Source: Azotobacter bryophylli
GTDB lineage: Bacteria > Pseudomonadota > Gammaproteobacteria > Pseudomonadales > Pseudomonadaceae
DNA length: 64,000 nucleotides
Direction of reading: 5' to 3'
Assembly: GCF_042643485.1 (NCBI RefSeq)
Contig: NZ_JBHRSJ010000001.1
Span: 310,001-374,000, forward strand
This document shows, one piece after another, positions 6,451-15,052 of the stretch; positions within the stretch are counted from its first letter, which is position 1, and each line of letters begins with the position of its first letter. The notes under the pieces are model-generated. The model was not told the origin of the DNA and made no database searches. It saw nothing but the letters and a program-made list of their open reading frames with translations. The translations under genes and the position numbers were made by a program.

Positions 6451-9030
6451 TCAGATGCGCTTCTTTAATGTATACAACAGCTCGAGGGCCTGCCGCGGAC
6501 TCAGGTCGTCCGGATCGACCCGTTCCAGCTCCTCCAGCACCGGATGGGGCAGGCTGGCGAACAGATCGTTCTGGATCGGCGCCGCGGACTTGCCGTCCTT
6601 TGCGCGCGGCGTTTCGTGCGGCAGGCTGGTGGTTTCCAGCCGCGCCAGATGCTCCCGCGCACGCAGGATCACGGCGGTCGGCACCCCGGCGAGCTGCGCC
6701 ACCGCCAGACCATAGCTCTGGCTGGCCGGCCCCGGCAGCACGTGATGCAGGAAGACGATGCGGTCGTTGTGCTCGGTGGCGTTGAGATGCACGTTGGCCA
6801 CCACCGGCTCGCTCTCCGGCAGCACGGTCAGCTCGAAGTAGTGGGTGGCGAACAGGGTGAAGGCGCGCAGACGCGCCAGGTGCTCGGCGGCCGCCCAGGC
6901 CAGCGATAGGCCGTCGAAGGTGCTGGTGCCGCGGCCGACCTCGTCCATCAGTACTAGGCTGCGGTCGCTGGCGTTGTGCAGGATGTTGGCGGTCTCGCTC
7001 ATTTCCACCATGAAGGTGGAGCGCCCGCCGGCCAGATCGTCGCTGGAGCCGATGCGGGTGAAGATGCGGTCCACCAGGGACAGCTCGCAGCTGGCCGCCG
7101 GCACGAAGCTGCCGATGTGGGCGAGCAGCACGATCAGCGCGGTCTGGCGCATGTAGGTGGACTTACCGCCCATGTTCGGGCCGGTGATGATCAGCATGCG
7201 CGTGGCATCGTCCAGCGCCAGGTCGTTGGCGACGAAGGGCGTGTCGAGCACCTGCTCCACCACCGGGTGGCGGCCCTGCTGGATGCGCATGCAGGGCTCG
7301 TCGACGAAGCGCGGTCGGTTGAGGTCCAGATTCAGCGCCCGTTCGGCCAGGTTCGCCAGCACGTCCAGTTCCGCCAGGGCCGCAGCGGTTTCCTGCAGCG
7401 GCGCCAGCTCGCCGATGAGAATCTCCAGAAGTTCGTCGTACAGCGCCTTCTCCCGCGCCAGGGCACGGCTCTTGGCCGACAGCGCCTTGTCCTCGAAGGC
7501 CTTGAGTTCCGGCGTGATGAAGCGCTCGGCGCCCTTCAAGGTCTGCCGGCGGATATAGTCGGCCGGCGCCTGCTCGGCCTGGACCCGCGGCAGCTCGATG
7601 TAGTAGCCGTGGATGCGGTTGTAGCCGACCTTGAGATTGGGCAGGCCGGTGCGTTCCTTCTCCCGCGCTTCCAGGTCCATCAGGAACTGGCCGGCGTTCT
7701 CGCTGAGCGACAGCAGCTCGTCCAGCTCGGCGTCGTAGCCGCGCTTGAGCACGCCGCCGTCGCGGATCACCGCCGGCGGGTTGTCGATGATCGCCCGGGC
7801 CAGCAGCTCGGCGAGCTCGGGATAGGTGCGGATGCTCTCGGCGAGCTGATTCAGGTGCGGCACCACCAGATCCTGCATGCCCGCCTGCAGCTGCGGCAGG
7901 GCGGCCAGGGCGTCGCGCAGGCGCGCGAGATCCCGCGGGCGGGCGTTGCGCAGGCCGATGCGGGCGAGGATGCGCTCGACGTCGCCGATCTCCTTGAGCT
8001 GCGGCTGGAGCTGCTCGAAGCGGTAGTTCTCCTGCAGACAGGCGATGGAGTCCTGGCGCGCCACCAGCACGGCGCGGTCGCGCAACGGACGGTTCAGCCA
8101 GCGCCCGAGTAGGCGATTGCCCATGGCGGTCTGGCAGCGGTCGATCACCGATTGCAGGGTGTTGTCTCGTCCGCCGGAGAGATTGACGTCCAGCTCCAGA
8201 TTGCGTCGGCTGGCACCGTCGAGGATGACCGTGTCGTCCAGGCGCTCGTGGCGCAGACTGCGCAGATGGGGCAGGGCGGTGCGCTGGGTTTCCCTGGCGT
8301 AGGCCAGGAGACAGCCGGCGGCGCCGATGGCCAGGGTCAGGCCCTCGCAGCCGAAGCCCTTCAGGTCCTGGGTGGCGAACTGCTGGCAGAGGCTCTTGTG
8401 CGCGCTGTCGCGGTCGAAGTCCCAGGGCGCGCGGCGATGCGCCCCGCGGCGCTTCTCCAGCGGCAGGCCGGTCGGCCAGTCGTCGGGGTACAGCAGCTCG
8501 GCCGGATTCAGGCGTTCCAGTTCGGCCAGCAGGTTGTCCCAGCCCTTGAGCTCCTGCACGCTGAAGCGGCCGCTGGTGATGTCCAGCACCGCCAGGCCAA
8601 ACAGCCGCTCGTCGCCGAGCACTGCGGTCAGCAGGTTGTCCTGGCGCTCGTCGAGCAGAGCCTCGTCGCTGATCGTGCCCGGGGTGATGATGCGCACCAC
8701 CTGGCGTTCCACCGGCCCCTTGCTGGTCGCCGGGTCGCCGATCTGCTCGCAGATCACCACCGACTGGCCGAGCTTGACCAGCTTGGCCAGATAGCCCTCG
8801 GCGGAATGAAAGGGAATCCCAGCCATGGGAATCGACTGCCCGGCCGACTGTCCGCGAGCCGTCAGGGTGATGTCGAGCAGCTTGGCGGCCTTCTTGGCAT
8901 CCTCGTAGAACAGCTCGTAGAAATCGCCCATGCGATAGAACATCAGCTGATCCGGATGCTCGCGCTTGAGCTTCCAGTACTGCTGCATCATCGGAGTGTG
9001 TTGGGAAAAATCAGAAAAGTCTTTAGACAT
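6451..9030 (-). CDS. mutS: DNA mismatch repair protein MutS with phage-supplied N-terminus
   Basis: Mismatch-recognition ATPase of 859 residues. The mismatch-contacting motif is GDFYELF (Phe37-x-Glu39), the Walker A is GPNMGGKST near residue 618, and DEVGRGTSTFDG follows near 693. The gene appears intact, but its first codons are not native. The prophage att core lies at 8990-9008, inside codons 8-14, and everything upstream comes from the phage. The chimeric protein starts MSKDFSD then FSQHTPMM. The native start is stranded at 48697-48699. The ATG has no good ribosome site and shares one base with the integrase stop (TGATG), suggesting translational coupling to int. Confidence 0.97.
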   Translation of the reverse strand: MSKDFSDFSQHTPMMQQYWKLKREHPDQLMFYRMGDFYELFYEDAKKAAKLLDITLTARGQSAGQSIPMAGIPFHSAEGYLAKLVKLGQSVVICEQIGDPATSKGPVERQVVRIITPGTISDEALLDERQDNLLTAVLGDERLFGLAVLDITSGRFSVQELKGWDNLLAELERLNPAELLYPDDWPTGLPLEKRRGAHRRAPWDFDRDSAHKSLCQQFATQDLKGFGCEGLTLAIGAAGCLLAYARETQRTALPHLRSLRHERLDDTVILDGASRRNLELDVNLSGGRDNTLQSVIDRCQTAMGNRLLGRWLNRPLRDRAVLVARQDSIACLQENYRFEQLQPQLKEIGDVERILARIGLRNARPRDLARLRDALAALPQLQAGMQDLVVPHLNQLAESIRTYPELAELLARAIIDNPPAVIRDGGVLKRGYDAELDELLSLSENAGQFLMDLEAREKERTGLPNLKVGYNRIHGYYIELPRVQAEQAPADYIRRQTLKGAERFITPELKAFEDKALSAKSRALAREKALYDELLEILIGELAPLQETAAALAELDVLANLAERALNLDLNRPRFVDEPCMRIQQGRHPVVEQVLDTPFVANDLALDDATRMLIITGPNMGGKSTYMRQTALIVLLAHIGSFVPAASCELSLVDRIFTRIGSSDDLAGGRSTFMVEMSETANILHNASDRSLVLMDEVGRGTSTFDGLSLAWAAAEHLARLRAFTLFATHYFELTVLPESEPVVANVHLNATEHNDRIVFLHHVLPGPASQSYGLAVAQLAGVPTAVILRAREHLARLETTSLPHETPRAKDGKSAAPIQNDLFASLPHPVLEELERVDPDDLSPRQALELLYTLKKRI
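8990..9008. other. attL core (19 bp, inside mutS codons)
   Basis: ATCGGAGTGTGTTGGGAAA, identical to 48671-48689. On the minus strand it encodes the Ser-Gln-His-Thr-Pro stretch of MutS. Confidence 0.95.
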
Positions 9031-10322
9031 CAGGGGGTTACGCGATCAGTCTTAAAAGTGTGGGGCAGATTTGGGGCTTTTTGCGCTTCGTTTTGCATGC
9101 CGCGCCAGATGTGCTGCAGCTCGTTCGGAGACTCGTCGTCCATCCACCTGGCGTAGACCTCCACCAGCATGGTGTAGTCCTTGTGCCCCATTTGCTTGGC
9201 GATGAAGGCAAGGTTACCACGGGCCGTCAGACACCAGCAGGCATAGGTGTGCCGGGACTGGTACGGGCGGCGCGGGCGGATCTTGGCGCGCTTCTGGATG
9301 GTGTTCCATTTGGTGTTCCAGGCGGTGGGAACGAACCAGGGATTGATGTGGGTCTTCCTGGCCTGCAGCGTGGGAGAGAGCAGCGGGGTCACGGTGTCGA
9401 TCCGGGTTTCGTGCCTGGTCAGCTGGACGGTGATCTGGTGCCGGGGCACCTTGCTGGGAATGGCGAGCAGGGTGCGGCAGGCCTCTAGCGCCGGGGGGAA
9501 CAGCATCACGGTACGGGGCTTGCCGGTCTTCGGTAGTTTGAAGGTGCCCTTGCCGGTGATGGCACGCTGGACGTGAATCAGGCCGACCTCGAGGTCGATG
9601 TCTTCCCGGGCCAGGGCGCAGATCTCGCCAGGACGCAGGCCAGTGTAGATGGCCAGGGTAACGGCAGCGTGGTCGGCCGGGTGTAGGCAGCCCACGGTCA
9701 GCAGCGCCTCGACCTCGGCCCGGGTGAGCGGATCCGGCTCGCGATCACTCATCTCGAAGCGGTTGCAGGCCTCGGCCAGGCCCGCCCGGCAGTAGCCGTT
9801 ACTTTCACACCAGCGCAGGAAGCCGGCGACCGTGGCCAGGTAGTGGTTAACCGTTGAGGTGGCTCGGTCCTCTATCAGCTGGACGCGCAGCGTCTGGATA
9901 TCCTCGGGCAGCAGCACGCTAGCCAGGCGGTCCTTGCCCAGTAGATCGATGCAGATATTCAGCGCCCAGCCGTAGCGGCGCTCGGTTTCTTCGGTGATGT
10001 CGACGGCTTTTAGCGGCTTGTACCGCTCGAGCAGAGTGCCGAGGCGCTCGTCTCGCGGAGTGCTGTAGTTGCCGGCGTGCTTCGAGTCGGGGAAGTGCCG
10101 GGCATAGTCGAAGGTGCCTAGCTTGATCTCGTGGAGGATCGCCGCCCGGAGCTGGGCGGCGTGGCGGATATTGGCCTTGGTGACGGGCAGGCCCAGGGTC
10201 TCGCGGCAGCGACGCCGGCGCCACATGAATGTGATACGCAGGCTATTGCCGTGGATTTCAATGCCCGTGTGCTTGGCCAGTTCGGTTTCTAGGCCGCTTC
10301 CTGCGGAGCGCTCTCGACCCAC
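9030..10322 (-). CDS. int: phage tyrosine integrase
   Basis: Site-specific recombinase for integration and excision. It has an N-terminal arm-binding domain (HTGIEIHGNSLRITF...CRETLGLP), a core-binding SAM-like domain (TSTVNHYLATVAGFLRWCESNGY) and a catalytic domain with Arg in TGLRPGEI, His-x-x-Arg in SRHTY and the nucleophilic Tyr in VEVYARW. The frame is open far upstream. I chose GTG at 10322 because GGAGG lies 10 nt before it, giving 430 residues and a 34-bp overlap with the excisionase-like gene. The stop codon shares a base with the prophage-supplied mutS ATG, an unusual junction. Confidence 0.93.
   Translation of the reverse strand: MGRERSAGSGLETELAKHTGIEIHGNSLRITFMWRRRRCRETLGLPVTKANIRHAAQLRAAILHEIKLGTFDYARHFPDSKHAGNYSTPRDERLGTLLERYKPLKAVDITEETERRYGWALNICIDLLGKDRLASVLLPEDIQTLRVQLIEDRATSTVNHYLATVAGFLRWCESNGYCRAGLAEACNRFEMSDREPDPLTRAEVEALLTVGCLHPADHAAVTLAIYTGLRPGEICALAREDIDLEVGLIHVQRAITGKGTFKLPKTGKPRTVMLFPPALEACRTLLAIPSKVPRHQITVQLTRHETRIDTVTPLLSPTLQARKTHINPWFVPTAWNTKWNTIQKRAKIRPRRPYQSRHTYACWCLTARGNLAFIAKQMGHKDYTMLVEVYARWMDDESPNELQHIWRGMQNEAQKAPNLPHTFKTDRVTP
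9058..9085. repeat. putative integrase arm-type site, left copy
   Basis: GTGTGGGGCAGATTTGGGGC and flanking bases, preceded by ATCAGTC, resemble 48529-48556 in the same orientation. Both lie just inside the prophage ends, which suggests integrase arm sites. It falls within the 3' end of int. Confidence 0.45.
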
Positions 10323-10486
10323 TTGTCCACTTCCTCCAGGTTGATGAATACCCGGTTGTCCCGAGCCTTTCTCCAGATTCGGCCCTGTGCCCAGGTGCCG
10401 TTCTTCACTTTGTGTCTTATGGCGTCTTCGCTGTAGCCGGTGAGCTCGGCGGCGCGCTTGATCAGGACCCATCGCGGCATGCTCAT
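10289..10486 (-). CDS. excisionase-like small DNA-binding protein
   Basis: 65 residues, MSMPRWVLIKRAAELTGYSEDAIRHKVKNGTW..., a winged-helix/MerR-like fold typical of phage Xis proteins (an HTH followed by WxxGxxW-type residues). It overlaps the int start and so is probably the directionality factor. GGGAGG precedes the ATG. A second in-frame ATG lies two codons later. Confidence 0.8.
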   Translation of the reverse strand: MSMPRWVLIKRAAELTGYSEDAIRHKVKNGTWAQGRIWRKARDNRVFINLEEVDKWVESAPQEAA

Positions 10487-10785
10487 CGGCTTCGCCCTCC
10501 CTTCCTACTTTTCCTCTTCCCCCCATGGGCCGTCGCCCTCCAGCTGATGAAGTTGGCGACGTTGCCGACCTCATCGCCGATTGCGCCGATGGTGTGGTCC
10601 ATGATGGCGCGCAGTTCATCGAACGTGGCGTGCTGGATGGTTTTGGTGCTCTCTACCACGGTGCGCCCGTCCGGGGTTTTGACGACGTAGTCCACGGCCC
10701 AGCGCATGGGTTTGGTGGGGACGCCGCCGGTGACCTTGGCCTGCTCCTTGGGCATTTCGGTGCTGTAGAAGATGGTGCAGGTCAT
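10483..10785 (-). CDS. hypothetical phage early protein
   Basis: 100 residues with no recognised domain. The N-terminal half is beta-rich (MTCTIFYSTEMPKEQAKV... RWAVDYVVKTPDGRTVV) and the C-terminus is basic (GGKRKSRKGGRSR), suggesting a nucleic-acid contact. Overlaps both neighbours by 4 bp (ATGA type), so it is part of the leftward early operon. Confidence 0.7.
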   Translation of the reverse strand: MTCTIFYSTEMPKEQAKVTGGVPTKPMRWAVDYVVKTPDGRTVVESTKTIQHATFDELRAIMDHTIGAIGDEVGNVANFISWRATAHGGKRKSRKGGRSR

Positions 10786-11837
10786 GCTGCCACCTCAATC
10801 GGCCGCCAATCGCTGTCGCACAGGCCATAGGCGCTGGAGCAGGCCGAGGCGTCGACTTCTCCATCGCTGGCCAGCAGGTCGTACTGGATTCCGCCGCGGG
10901 TGGTGCGTGACCACTCGACGGCCTGGCGGATGTTGGCGATTGCTACGATCTGCTGGGCATCCATTTCCTTGATCGAGCCCTGCTGATGCTTAGCGTTGGC
11001 ACCGGCAAAGAACGTCGCGCCGCCGCGCTTGCTGGCTTGGCGAACCAAGCTCTCCCAGTGCTCGATGCGGTCGATGTGTTCGGGCCAGCGTGCGGCAATC
11101 TCTCGCAGTTCAGACTTGCGGCAGTTGATGCATGGCATACACCCGACCCGGCCGGCGCCCATGGTGTAGAGCGGGTTCGGCTTGATACCCATGCAACGAT
11201 GGGCCTCGAACACTGCGGGCACATCCCATTTCAGAATCGGCCGGTAGTTGAACAGGCCGCCGCCCACCTCGTCGCATTCCGGTAGGTAGCGCCTGGCCTC
11301 TGACTCCTCGCGGCGCACGCCCTGCCACGACAGGATCATGTTCTCGCCATCCATCAGCGGCAGCATGACCTGCTCGATGATGACGTTGCGCTTGAGCTCC
11401 TCGGTGCAGAACTGTGCCCGGCGGCTGGGGAAGCGTCCCTTCCAGAGACATAGGTCGAGGAAGGGGATACCGGTCGGATGCAGTACGTCCAGGGCCGCGC
11501 ACACGATGCTTTCGGCTACGCCCTGAGCACGCCACTGGGTGGCGACGAACTGGCGCTTACGGGCGATTCGTTCAGAGAAGTTGGCGCGGCGGCGCTCGAT
11601 GGTTACGCCGGTGGCATGTTCCAGATAATCGAGGTACTCCAGCGTCAGCTCGTGCTCGTTTCCGGTGTCGGCGAACACGGCGCGCAAGTTCGGCGCCCCC
11701 ATGGTGATGGCGAGCAGCAAGGTTGCAGTGCTGTCTTTTCCCCCGGAGACGCTGACGATGTTGTGCTGCTGGACCAGAACATGGTCTGCCCCATGGGGGT
11801 AGGATGATCGAGGGTTGATGCGGAAGAGGCTGGTCAT
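10782..11837 (-). CDS. PAPS-reductase/DndC-like PP-loop protein with cysteine cluster
   Basis: 351 residues. The PP-loop SGGKDS (31-36) activates a substrate with ATP, as in PAPS reductases, tRNA sulfurtransferases and DndC. Cys144 and the group Cys233, Cys236 and Cys239 (GCMPCINC) could hold an iron-sulfur cluster, as in DndC-like enzymes. Phage members are usually annotated as phosphoadenosine phosphosulfate reductase, but a role in sulfate assimilation is unlikely here. Modification of DNA, RNA or a metabolite is a guess. Located in the early operon. Confidence 0.8.
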   Translation of the reverse strand: MTSLFRINPRSSYPHGADHVLVQQHNIVSVSGGKDSTATLLLAITMGAPNLRAVFADTGNEHELTLEYLDYLEHATGVTIERRRANFSERIARKRQFVATQWRAQGVAESIVCAALDVLHPTGIPFLDLCLWKGRFPSRRAQFCTEELKRNVIIEQVMLPLMDGENMILSWQGVRREESEARRYLPECDEVGGGLFNYRPILKWDVPAVFEAHRCMGIKPNPLYTMGAGRVGCMPCINCRKSELREIAARWPEHIDRIEHWESLVRQASKRGGATFFAGANAKHQQGSIKEMDAQQIVAIANIRQAVEWSRTTRGGIQYDLLASDGEVDASACSSAYGLCDSDWRPIEVAA

Positions 11838-12742
11838 TGGCCGGCCTCCTGATCAATCCACAGGCTGGCTCGATCAAGACGCTCGATCTCAGCAAGGATC
11901 AGGGCGCCGGCCTTGATTTGATTCTGACGGTACGTCGTTGGCTTCCACCAACTATCGGCCCATGGCCATCCAGCCGGCGGCTGTCCTTCGTTCGGGTAGG
12001 CGTCAGAGAACAGCAAGTAGCATCCGGCGGCGGTAGCCAGCTCTCCAACACGGTACTGGTCATCACACTCAGGCGCGAAGCCTTCCGCCTCGACCTGGCG
12101 GCGGCGCTCTGCGAGCACATCCGCGGAGGCCTGGCTCAGCTCCGGCCGATGGCATGTCTGCGCGACGGGGGCGGTGTATAGCTTGGTTCCAGCTGGAAGA
12201 TATCCCAGTCGATTCAGATCTTCCCTACTGAACCATGGGCCGTCGCGTTCGTCGGAAGGGTCAGGCAGTTGAATAGTCGCCACCGGCTGCTGCTCAGGCT
12301 CCTGCGCTTCCTGTGCTGGCGCGACCACCTCCGCAAGCTGCGCGCGCAACTGATGTGCAATGCGATATCCAGCGTCGACAAGCCGAATTGATCCGCCCGT
12401 CTCGAAGAAGCTGGCTATGACCTCGGCATCCGCTCGATTGAGCTTCACGGTTTCCTGCTGCTCGGCGGCGGGTAGGGCGGCCAGCCCGTCGACAGCCGTG
12501 GCGTAGATATCCTTGATGGTCGACCAGTCCACGGGAATTATCTCCGTGTACTCAACTTCACCGGCGCAGACTTCGCAGTCTTCTTGCGGCTCATCGAAAC
12601 TGCAGGCAGTACATGTGGCCGTGTGCAGGATCGTGAATTCTCCGGACAGCAGTGCCTTGGCTCCGTTCTCTGCAGTCAGGGTACGCGGCATCAGGATGTA
12701 GTCAGCCAGCGCCTTGGCGGGCATGGTGGCTTTCTTAACCAT
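11834..12742 (-). CDS. hypothetical phage protein with conserved C-terminal ALILAEIERLDR module
   Basis: 302 residues. The N-terminal part has two CxxC pairs (TCTAC and CEVC) that may bind zinc. A low-complexity linker rich in Gln/Pro/Glu follows. The C-terminus (ERRRQVEAEGFAPECDDQY ... PWPWADSWWKP... AGALILAEIERLDR) matches a module I recognise from many Pseudomonas phage early proteins; its function is unknown. Overlaps the next gene by 4 bp. Confidence 0.75.
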   Translation of the reverse strand: MVKKATMPAKALADYILMPRTLTAENGAKALLSGEFTILHTATCTACSFDEPQEDCEVCAGEVEYTEIIPVDWSTIKDIYATAVDGLAALPAAEQQETVKLNRADAEVIASFFETGGSIRLVDAGYRIAHQLRAQLAEVVAPAQEAQEPEQQPVATIQLPDPSDERDGPWFSREDLNRLGYLPAGTKLYTAPVAQTCHRPELSQASADVLAERRRQVEAEGFAPECDDQYRVGELATAAGCYLLFSDAYPNEGQPPAGWPWADSWWKPTTYRQNQIKAGALILAEIERLDRASLWIDQEAGQ

Positions 12743-13319
12743 GGCTCACCTCCTCGCGCTCCACCTGCAGCAGCGGGTTGTTCTCCAGCTCGCCCTCGAT
12801 GCTGCGGGTCAACTGCTGGCGGGCGGTCATGCTGGCGGAGGGGTTGGATAGCATGCTGGCTGCCTGAAGCAGCAGGTCGTTCAGCACGATGCGGCTCTCG
12901 ATTTGCACCGGGCGGTCATCAGGCTTCTTCCAAATGACTGCCGCGAGTTGCGCCTGCTCGCCGGCCAGGGCCTCAACCATTCCGAGCAGCTCTTCCTTCT
13001 CCCGCTTCGCTTGCTCCAGCTGGTCCCCACTGTCGAACGGCCCACTGACCAGCGACCAGGCGCTGGCGAATACCTGGGCCTGCTCCATGACCTGGTCGAC
13101 GGTGGGCGGGCTGGCCGGATTTTCTTCGATCTCTGCCTTGCTCTGTGACGATGTGGAACCGGTCGGGTCATTCCATCCTTCTGCCAGCCCTTCCGGCGTG
13201 AATGACTCGACGCTGCGAGAGCATTTCGGGCAGACCAGCGATAGGAATCCCTCCTTATGCTGCACGCCTAAGAACGGGCCGTCGGAGCCGCAGTGGCACG
13301 GTTTCAATTCGATACTCAT
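12735..13319 (-). CDS. Lar-like zinc-ribbon protein
   Basis: 194 residues. The N-terminus (ELKPCHCGSDGPFLGV...LVCPKCSRSVESFTPEGLAEGWND) has the CxC...CxxC ribbon and the terminal A-x-x-x-W-N of the Lar restriction-alleviation family. Lar from the Rac prophage protects DNA from type I restriction by modulating the host enzyme. The rest is helical with no known domain. Restriction alleviation is an inference from the ribbon only. Confidence 0.65.
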   Translation of the reverse strand: MSIELKPCHCGSDGPFLGVQHKEGFLSLVCPKCSRSVESFTPEGLAEGWNDPTGSTSSQSKAEIEENPASPPTVDQVMEQAQVFASAWSLVSGPFDSGDQLEQAKREKEELLGMVEALAGEQAQLAAVIWKKPDDRPVQIESRIVLNDLLLQAASMLSNPSASMTARQQLTRSIEGELENNPLLQVEREEVSHG

Positions 13320-13795
13320 GCCGCAGCCTCCTGTACCACCTCGGTGGGTGCGCTGGCTTTGTCTGCCAGGGTGCGGGCGATGGCTGCGCCGCGCTTCATG
13401 TTGTCGGCTGCAACCGTGGCGCCGACGTTTCTGCAGGTGGTAGCGGCTACCTCCAGCTGAGTGGCGAAGGCGCGCAGAGTGGTGGCGTCATCGGCACTCA
13501 GGGCGCGGCGTTCGGTGTCGGCGATGCGCTGGTCGGCATCGTGGACGGCCTGTTCCAGTGCCTCGTGGGCTTCGATGCGCTCGCGATCACGGGCGGCGCG
13601 CAGCTTGAGGAGGTCGACGGTCTGGTTGTCGATCTGGCGTTGCAGGGCGGCGATCGTACCCTGCTGGCTCTCGGCACCGGCCGAGTAGCCGATGGAGTAG
13701 GAGTAGTCCTTGGCGCTGGAAATCCTGTGCAGCAGGTACATGGCCGGCAGGGCTCCGCTCAGGACCATGGCCCCGATGATGATGTAAGTGTTCAT
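13316..13795 (-). CDS. membrane-anchored coiled-coil phage protein
   Basis: 159 residues: one N-terminal membrane helix (IIIGAMVLSGALPAMYLL) followed by a long helical, probably coiled-coil, cytoplasmic or periplasmic part rich in Ala/Glu/Arg. The layout resembles an inner spanin, but the position in the early operon argues against lysis. Function unknown. Confidence 0.65.
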   Translation of the reverse strand: MNTYIIIGAMVLSGALPAMYLLHRISSAKDYSYSIGYSAGAESQQGTIAALQRQIDNQTVDLLKLRAARDRERIEAHEALEQAVHDADQRIADTERRALSADDATTLRAFATQLEVAATTCRNVGATVAADNMKRGAAIARTLADKASAPTEVVQEAAA

Positions 13796-13810
13796 GCTGT
13801 GTCTCCCTGA

Positions 13811-13850
13811 GCCCGCCGCCGGGAATTAGTGTCAGAGTCCGGCGGCGGGC
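13811..13850 (-). promoter_or_regulatory. 12-bp perfect hairpin with ACTCTGAC loop in the leftward transcript
   Basis: GCCCGCCGCCGG and CCGGCGGCGGGC are perfect complements. Read on the leftward transcript, the 16-nt loop starts ACTCTGACAC. It lies between the DUF2303 gene and the next start codon. No U-tract follows on the minus strand, so it is not an ordinary terminator in that direction. See the related hairpins at 16261-16291, 17313-17344 and 17355-17376. Confidence 0.7.
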
Positions 13851-13858
13851 TTTATGTG

Positions 13859-14680
13859 TTAGAGGTTGGCTTCGTAGAGCGGGACTTGACCGATAGCGGC
13901 CTTGATCTGCTCGCGCACGGCGGTGTAGGCCTCTTCCAGCACCTTGTCCGGGCGCACCAGCTCGTACCACATGAATAGGCGGCCATCGGTGATGCGGTAG
14001 CGGAAGCGGGCCGGGATGCAGAAGGCTTCGCCGCCGAGGAAGGGGCGGATGCCGATGTAGAACTGCTCGGGGATGTTGAGCTGGCCGGAAGCGCCGGCGC
14101 GGCCGTCGATCTCCTCGTTGTAGGTCAGTTGCACCTGGCCGTTATCGAGGCGGATGCCCTGGCGGAAGCTGATGTTCTTCTTCGCCTCTAGGGTGCGGCT
14201 AATCTCCAGCATGTCGGCCGCGCTCGGTGCCGTGCTGGTGCCATCGGGCTGAACGATGTCCTTGACGTTCTCCTCGATGAACTCGGCAAAGTCGTTCTGG
14301 GACAGCTTCTGGCGGTCTTGCTTGCGCCAGTTTCCCCACTCGACAGTGGTCGGGCACTGGTAGGTGGCCTTGTGGGTAGCCCAGCTCGGCTGGCCGGGCT
14401 GGTGGTAGTCGAGCACGGCGATGAAGGTGCGTCCCTCCGGGCCGTTGCAGAACACCGCCGAGGCGTCGGAAGCGAAGCGGTTGACGTAGTCGATGAAGGT
14501 CTGGGCGTCCAACACCTTCAGGCTCTGGCGGATGCGCACAGGGGCATCGAGGTGCTCTTCCAGATCCTGCAGGCGCACATCGTCGGGAACCAGGGCGAGC
14601 GGGGCCGGCAGACCCGGGTGGTTGAACGGCTTGCCGAGAGCCAGGGCGAGGGTGGTCAGTTTGTTGATGGCTTCTTGCAT
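13859..14680 (-). CDS. DUF2303 family phage protein (YfdQ-like)
   Basis: 273 residues with the signature of DUF2303 (VRIRQSLKVLDAQTFIDYVNRFA, FIAVLDYHQPG, LSQNDFAEFIEEN and ISFRQGIRLDNGQVQLTY). The family occurs in early regions of many Pseudomonas and enterobacterial phages; its biochemical role is unknown. It follows the 115-aa gene as the second member of a common two-gene pair. Confidence 0.85.
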   Translation of the reverse strand: MQEAINKLTTLALALGKPFNHPGLPAPLALVPDDVRLQDLEEHLDAPVRIRQSLKVLDAQTFIDYVNRFASDASAVFCNGPEGRTFIAVLDYHQPGQPSWATHKATYQCPTTVEWGNWRKQDRQKLSQNDFAEFIEENVKDIVQPDGTSTAPSAADMLEISRTLEAKKNISFRQGIRLDNGQVQLTYNEEIDGRAGASGQLNIPEQFYIGIRPFLGGEAFCIPARFRYRITDGRLFMWYELVRPDKVLEEAYTAVREQIKAAIGQVPLYEANL

Positions 14681-14704
14681 CGTGGTTTTCCTTGGGTGAA
14701 CTGC

Positions 14705-15052
14705 TTATTCGTTGACGGTACGCAGAGTGGCGGCCGGTTCTTCGGAGACGGAGCGCAGCGGGATTTCCTGCTGGCGAGGATCCTTGCGGGTGAGGTTGCC
14801 TTCCGGGGTCAGGAAGAACAGGGAGGTGCCGCGCGACAGTTGCGGCTCCTTGGCCTTCACATCGGCCTTGATGGTCATCTGGCCGGCGCCATCGGGCTTG
14901 TAGGTCAGCTTGATGGTCAGCTCGCCTTGCTTTCCGGTCAGGCGGATGGCGTCGATCAGGCTGTGCTGGCTATCCGTCAGCTCGTCGAGCAGGTGCCCGG
15001 CCTCCAGATCGCGCAGGGTGTCAATGAATGGGCGTGCCTTCTTGGCTGTCAT
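14705..15052 (-). CDS. hypothetical phage early protein (DUF2303 partner)
   Basis: 115 residues with an alternating beta pattern (GELTIKLTYKPDGAGQMTIKADVKAKEPQL). I do not recognise a named domain, though a gene of this type commonly precedes DUF2303 genes. Its upstream gap carries a further ACTCTGAC copy at 15079-15086 (minus). Confidence 0.7.
   Translation of the reverse strand: MTAKKARPFIDTLRDLEAGHLLDELTDSQHSLIDAIRLTGKQGELTIKLTYKPDGAGQMTIKADVKAKEPQLSRGTSLFFLTPEGNLTRKDPRQQEIPLRSVSEEPAATLRTVNE

Noticed and set aside
8990..9008. tRNA gene as attachment site
   Set aside because: No tRNA is present at either end; the core lies in the mutS coding sequence.
6976..9156. Long plus-strand frames across mutS
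   Set aside because: Antisense shadows of mutS; mutS is fully supported on the minus strand.
13316..13795. Second Rz-type spanin
   Set aside because: The anchor plus coiled coil is similar, but it lies in the leftward early operon and has no nested lipoprotein frame.
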